This document shows positions 41,925 through 64,000 of a stretch of DNA of 64,000 bases, in pieces. The notes under the pieces are model-generated. The model did no database searches. It had not been told where the DNA came from and was given only the letters and a program-made list of their open reading frames with translations. Where the stretch lies: assembly GCA_008933995.1 (NCBI GenBank), contig WARS01000029.1, positions 12,967,107-13,031,106 of the forward strand. The letters are read 5' to 3'. This DNA is from Datnioides undecimradiatus. Taxonomy: Eukaryota; Chordata; Actinopteri; Lobotiformes; Datnioididae. A program made the position numbers and the translations under genes. Numbering within the stretch: position 1 is the first letter of the stretch; the number at the start of each line of letters is the position of its first letter.

Positions 41925-44581
41925 AAAATATAACCCACAATATTTTATTGCCATTAATGTCACTGGACAAAAGTTTACAATATTAATGTGAATCACTCTA
42001 ATTTTACAGACTGCCATTTGGTGTCATAATTCTTTGGTTTTTGTCTTTGCACAAAGATGGTGATCATTCAGGACACTAAAAGATGTTCCGTGATGGCTGA
42101 TTGATTTATTGATCCTCAGGATGACTGTCATTTCAGCTTTCAGCTGGTATCAATAAGCGTGAGGCTGAGGGCGAGCATCTGGAACAACTGAAACAGGCTC
42201 CTAGTTTTCTTAAGTATAATGCACTTATTTCAATGCAAGCAGATGATGATGACAGTATTGTTTTCAAGTTTGACACTGAAGCTGAGATACAGTAAGCACA
42301 CGCAACACACTGCCTCTTTTTTAAAAAACATAGTGGCAAATAAAAGAAAAATTACAAACGGACAATAAAGATACAAAGTATACAAAGTTTCCCATGTTAG
42401 AAAAATGGTTATGTATTATAAACGTTGCCTAGGCTGTGGGGCAGTGCAGCAACCTTGACTGTCAAGAGAAAAAGATAATCGTTCAGCACCATAGATCCTA
42501 GCTGAAGATGGTCAAGTTTGCATTGATCCTTATGGCATTGTACAGACAGTGTAAGTTTCCGTGAGATAATAGATGATGGGAATGTTAATTATCTTCAAGT
42601 CTGGTGTGTGCTGATGTGTTGAGGACTGGACTTATTTTTGCTAATGGCTAATTTAACTGGTGACAGTGGTTTCAAACAATCAACAAAAAGCAAACAAACA
42701 AAATGTGTTTGCTTTTTTTGGCTTTGCTTCTTTTCTTTCCTCAACAAAACAAAGTCAACAGCAACAGCAACTAAAGGCCTTCAATCTTGGGTTTCCTGTG
42801 AGTATTTACTTTGGCAGCCTTGACAATTAAAAAAAACATCTACATTTCACTTAAAAATATACACTTTAATTTTCAAGAAGCATGTTTGATAATATTGGTT
42901 TTCAGCACTGAGACAATACAAAAGACAGACATACACAACAACAATAAACCCTAGCAAAAAAAAAAGTCACTTTTGCAATCCAAATTCAAGACTGCACTTT
43001 CTGTGTACAGCGAAAGAGATGGTATTATCTAGCACCTTTTTTCTCTTTAAGAGAAAAAAAAAGAAATGAAAGATGACCTGGCTGATAATTGGGGTTTTTT
43101 GTGAGGTTTCGTGTTCACCTGTGCGTGCCCTTAAACTGTAAAGCACTACCTTTAGTTACAGCTTTAGTAATGCTAACATGTCATGTACCTTTGACACTGT
43201 TACTGTATTCAGCTGTGTGTCTCTTTGTGTTGTAAACGAGGCTCAGACCTCAGACATCAAGCTCACGGTCAAGTCAAAAGAAGCACCAGAACCGGCTGTC
43301 AGCTGCGGCTCTATTCTCCTGAAGCATTTATGTTTAGGAGTAAAAATGCAGAAGCAGGAGAAGCTACATGCCCCTGACAGCCGACAAGGGAAACAGACTT
43401 TAGACTTAATGAGACAAAGCTAGGTCTCAGGTCCAGAATCAGTGCACCTGAAGTCTTAATCCCTACAAGGAGAAACACAAACGTGACCTGATCTATCTTC
43501 TTTTAAGTCTACAAGCTACTAACTGGTGTATTCCCTGCTCATGATGGATGCTGAGCGACACTAGCACCCTCTTTTGTTTGAAAGTCGGCATCACAGCATG
43601 GTGTCCCTACTCGGTGAGAAGTACTGAGGTAACCAAACATGACAGCACACACACGCAAACACGCTAATCCCTGCTTGCCGCTGCCCGCAGACAGGACAAA
43701 AGTCAGTCACATCAGAGCAGAATACAGCTTGCTGTTTTCTCATCTGAAAATTGGTTGGCATCCAGCTATGAAACAGACCGCTATGGACTAAAGAACCTGA
43801 AATGTTGTGTAAATGTTGCAGTCCTTCGTGTTAACATTATTCAAACAGCACAAATACATTAAATGACACACTACAATACTGACAGTGGGAATAGGGGATA
43901 AACCTTGTTCCCCTGCGTTGTGATTTTTTACTGAGATCACAGAGAGGTGGGAAAGTCCCTGGACCACAATGATGGCACCAAACCTCCCTGATCTTTAGCT
44001 TTAACATCACTTCTTTATGACATTAAACACAAAGACAACTTTAGATCCTGCGCTGCGATTTAAATACTACCATATATTTTGCATAAAGACAGTTTTGGCC
44101 ACTCTCAGCACTTCATTTCTAATAAAAAAAACCCCTCTTTTCTGTAATTTATTGTTATGCTGCTCTACAAAAGTGCTTCATGGACTTGTGAACCATCTGT
44201 CTACCAGTATGTCTTTATTAGGGGGGCTGTGGTCCAAGCACTAGGGCACCTCTCTGCCACCTCCCCCACTGGCTCTCTCAGTGGAGAATGAGTGCTGGGT
44301 CGGGTACAAGTTGAAGGGCGCAAGAGGAAGTGTAGTCAGGGTAAAAAAAACAAAACAAAACAAAACACAAAATATGAACATATAATAACATAGACAGTAA
44401 CAAAGTGGTGGTAGACTTGGGCTGATTGACTCAGTCTTTCATAGCCCTTGATGACCCCTTGATGGTGGGGATGGTCCTGCAGGGGGAGGATGAGGGGAAG
44501 GAGTTATTGGATAAAAGGGCAGGTTGAAACTCAAAGGCTTTAGGAATCAGTCCCGGACAAGATTGCAAGTGCACTCTTAGC
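41925..44581 (-). terminator. fbn2b: Inferred 3'UTR of the fibrillin gene
   Basis: Read on the minus strand, about 2.65 kb follow the fibrillin stop without another gene. A minus-strand AATAAA lies at 41944-41949 (TTTATT on the plus strand), with GTGTGTGAATG-like sequence beyond it. Earlier minus-strand AATAAA copies exist (for example near 42105), so shorter tails are possible. Small open frames here, such as 43178-43423 (+), show no homology. Confidence 0.4.
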
Positions 44582-63970
<19,389 letters not shown>

Positions 63971-64000
63971 CTGGGGAGGAAAATAAATAAAACAAACAAA

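Noticed and set aside
43178..43423. 81-residue plus-strand open frame downstream of ctxn1
   Set aside because: It lies antisense to the inferred fibrillin 3'UTR and has no recognisable family.

Overview
This window is vertebrate nuclear DNA, most likely from a ray-finned (percomorph-like) fish. The evidence is split genes with GT-AG introns, short introns inside the genes, many CA/GT microsatellites, a tRNA-derived SINE of a kind common in fish, and proteins that align end to end with known vertebrate families. I see no prokaryotic, viral or CRISPR content.

Layout. (1) Positions 51-3477, + strand: the last 12 coding exons of hnrnpm (heterogeneous nuclear ribonucleoprotein M), from the end of RRM1 to the stop codon, followed by a T-rich 3'UTR with a poly(A) signal near 3776. 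(2) Only about 330 bases separate that signal from the next start codon. Positions 4115-11230, + strand, hold a complete 13-exon timm44 gene. Its spliced reading frame is 452 codons, the length I remember for human TIMM44. (3) Positions 11.9-40.2 kb are a 28 kb stretch without a convincing protein gene. It contains microsatellites, one SINE, one or two other diverged repeats, and a GC-rich CCAAT-containing block at 26.65-26.85 kb that looks like a promoter and noncoding first exon, probably of ctxn1. (4) Positions 40321-40611, + strand: the single coding exon of ctxn1 (cortexin-1). (5) Positions 44582-63970, - strand: 53 coding exons (about 2,372 codons) of a fibrillin, from the third calcium-binding EGF repeat to the C-terminal propeptide. 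The 5' part of the gene lies beyond the window.

The genes are not an operon and have separate jobs: hnRNP M in nuclear splicing, Tim44 in mitochondrial protein import, cortexin-1 in neuronal membranes, and fibrillin in extracellular microfibrils. The combination HNRNPM-TIMM44-CTXN1-fibrillin matches the human 19p13.2 region that carries FBN3. I therefore read this fibrillin as the FBN3-locus gene, which fish databases may call fbn2b. In humans, as I recall, FBN3 lies on the same strand as TIMM44 and CTXN1, whereas here it is opposed, so a local inversion is likely.

I did not find a new biological system. The most testable observations concern splicing. A (GT)14 repeat occupies the acceptor region of the in-frame timm44 exon 8, a CA-rich tract starts right at the donor of a fibrillin cbEGF exon, and the exons encoding the glycine/methionine-rich part of hnRNP M are all skippable in frame. 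All exon borders were read by eye and checked by reading-frame continuity and family similarity. No alignment was run.
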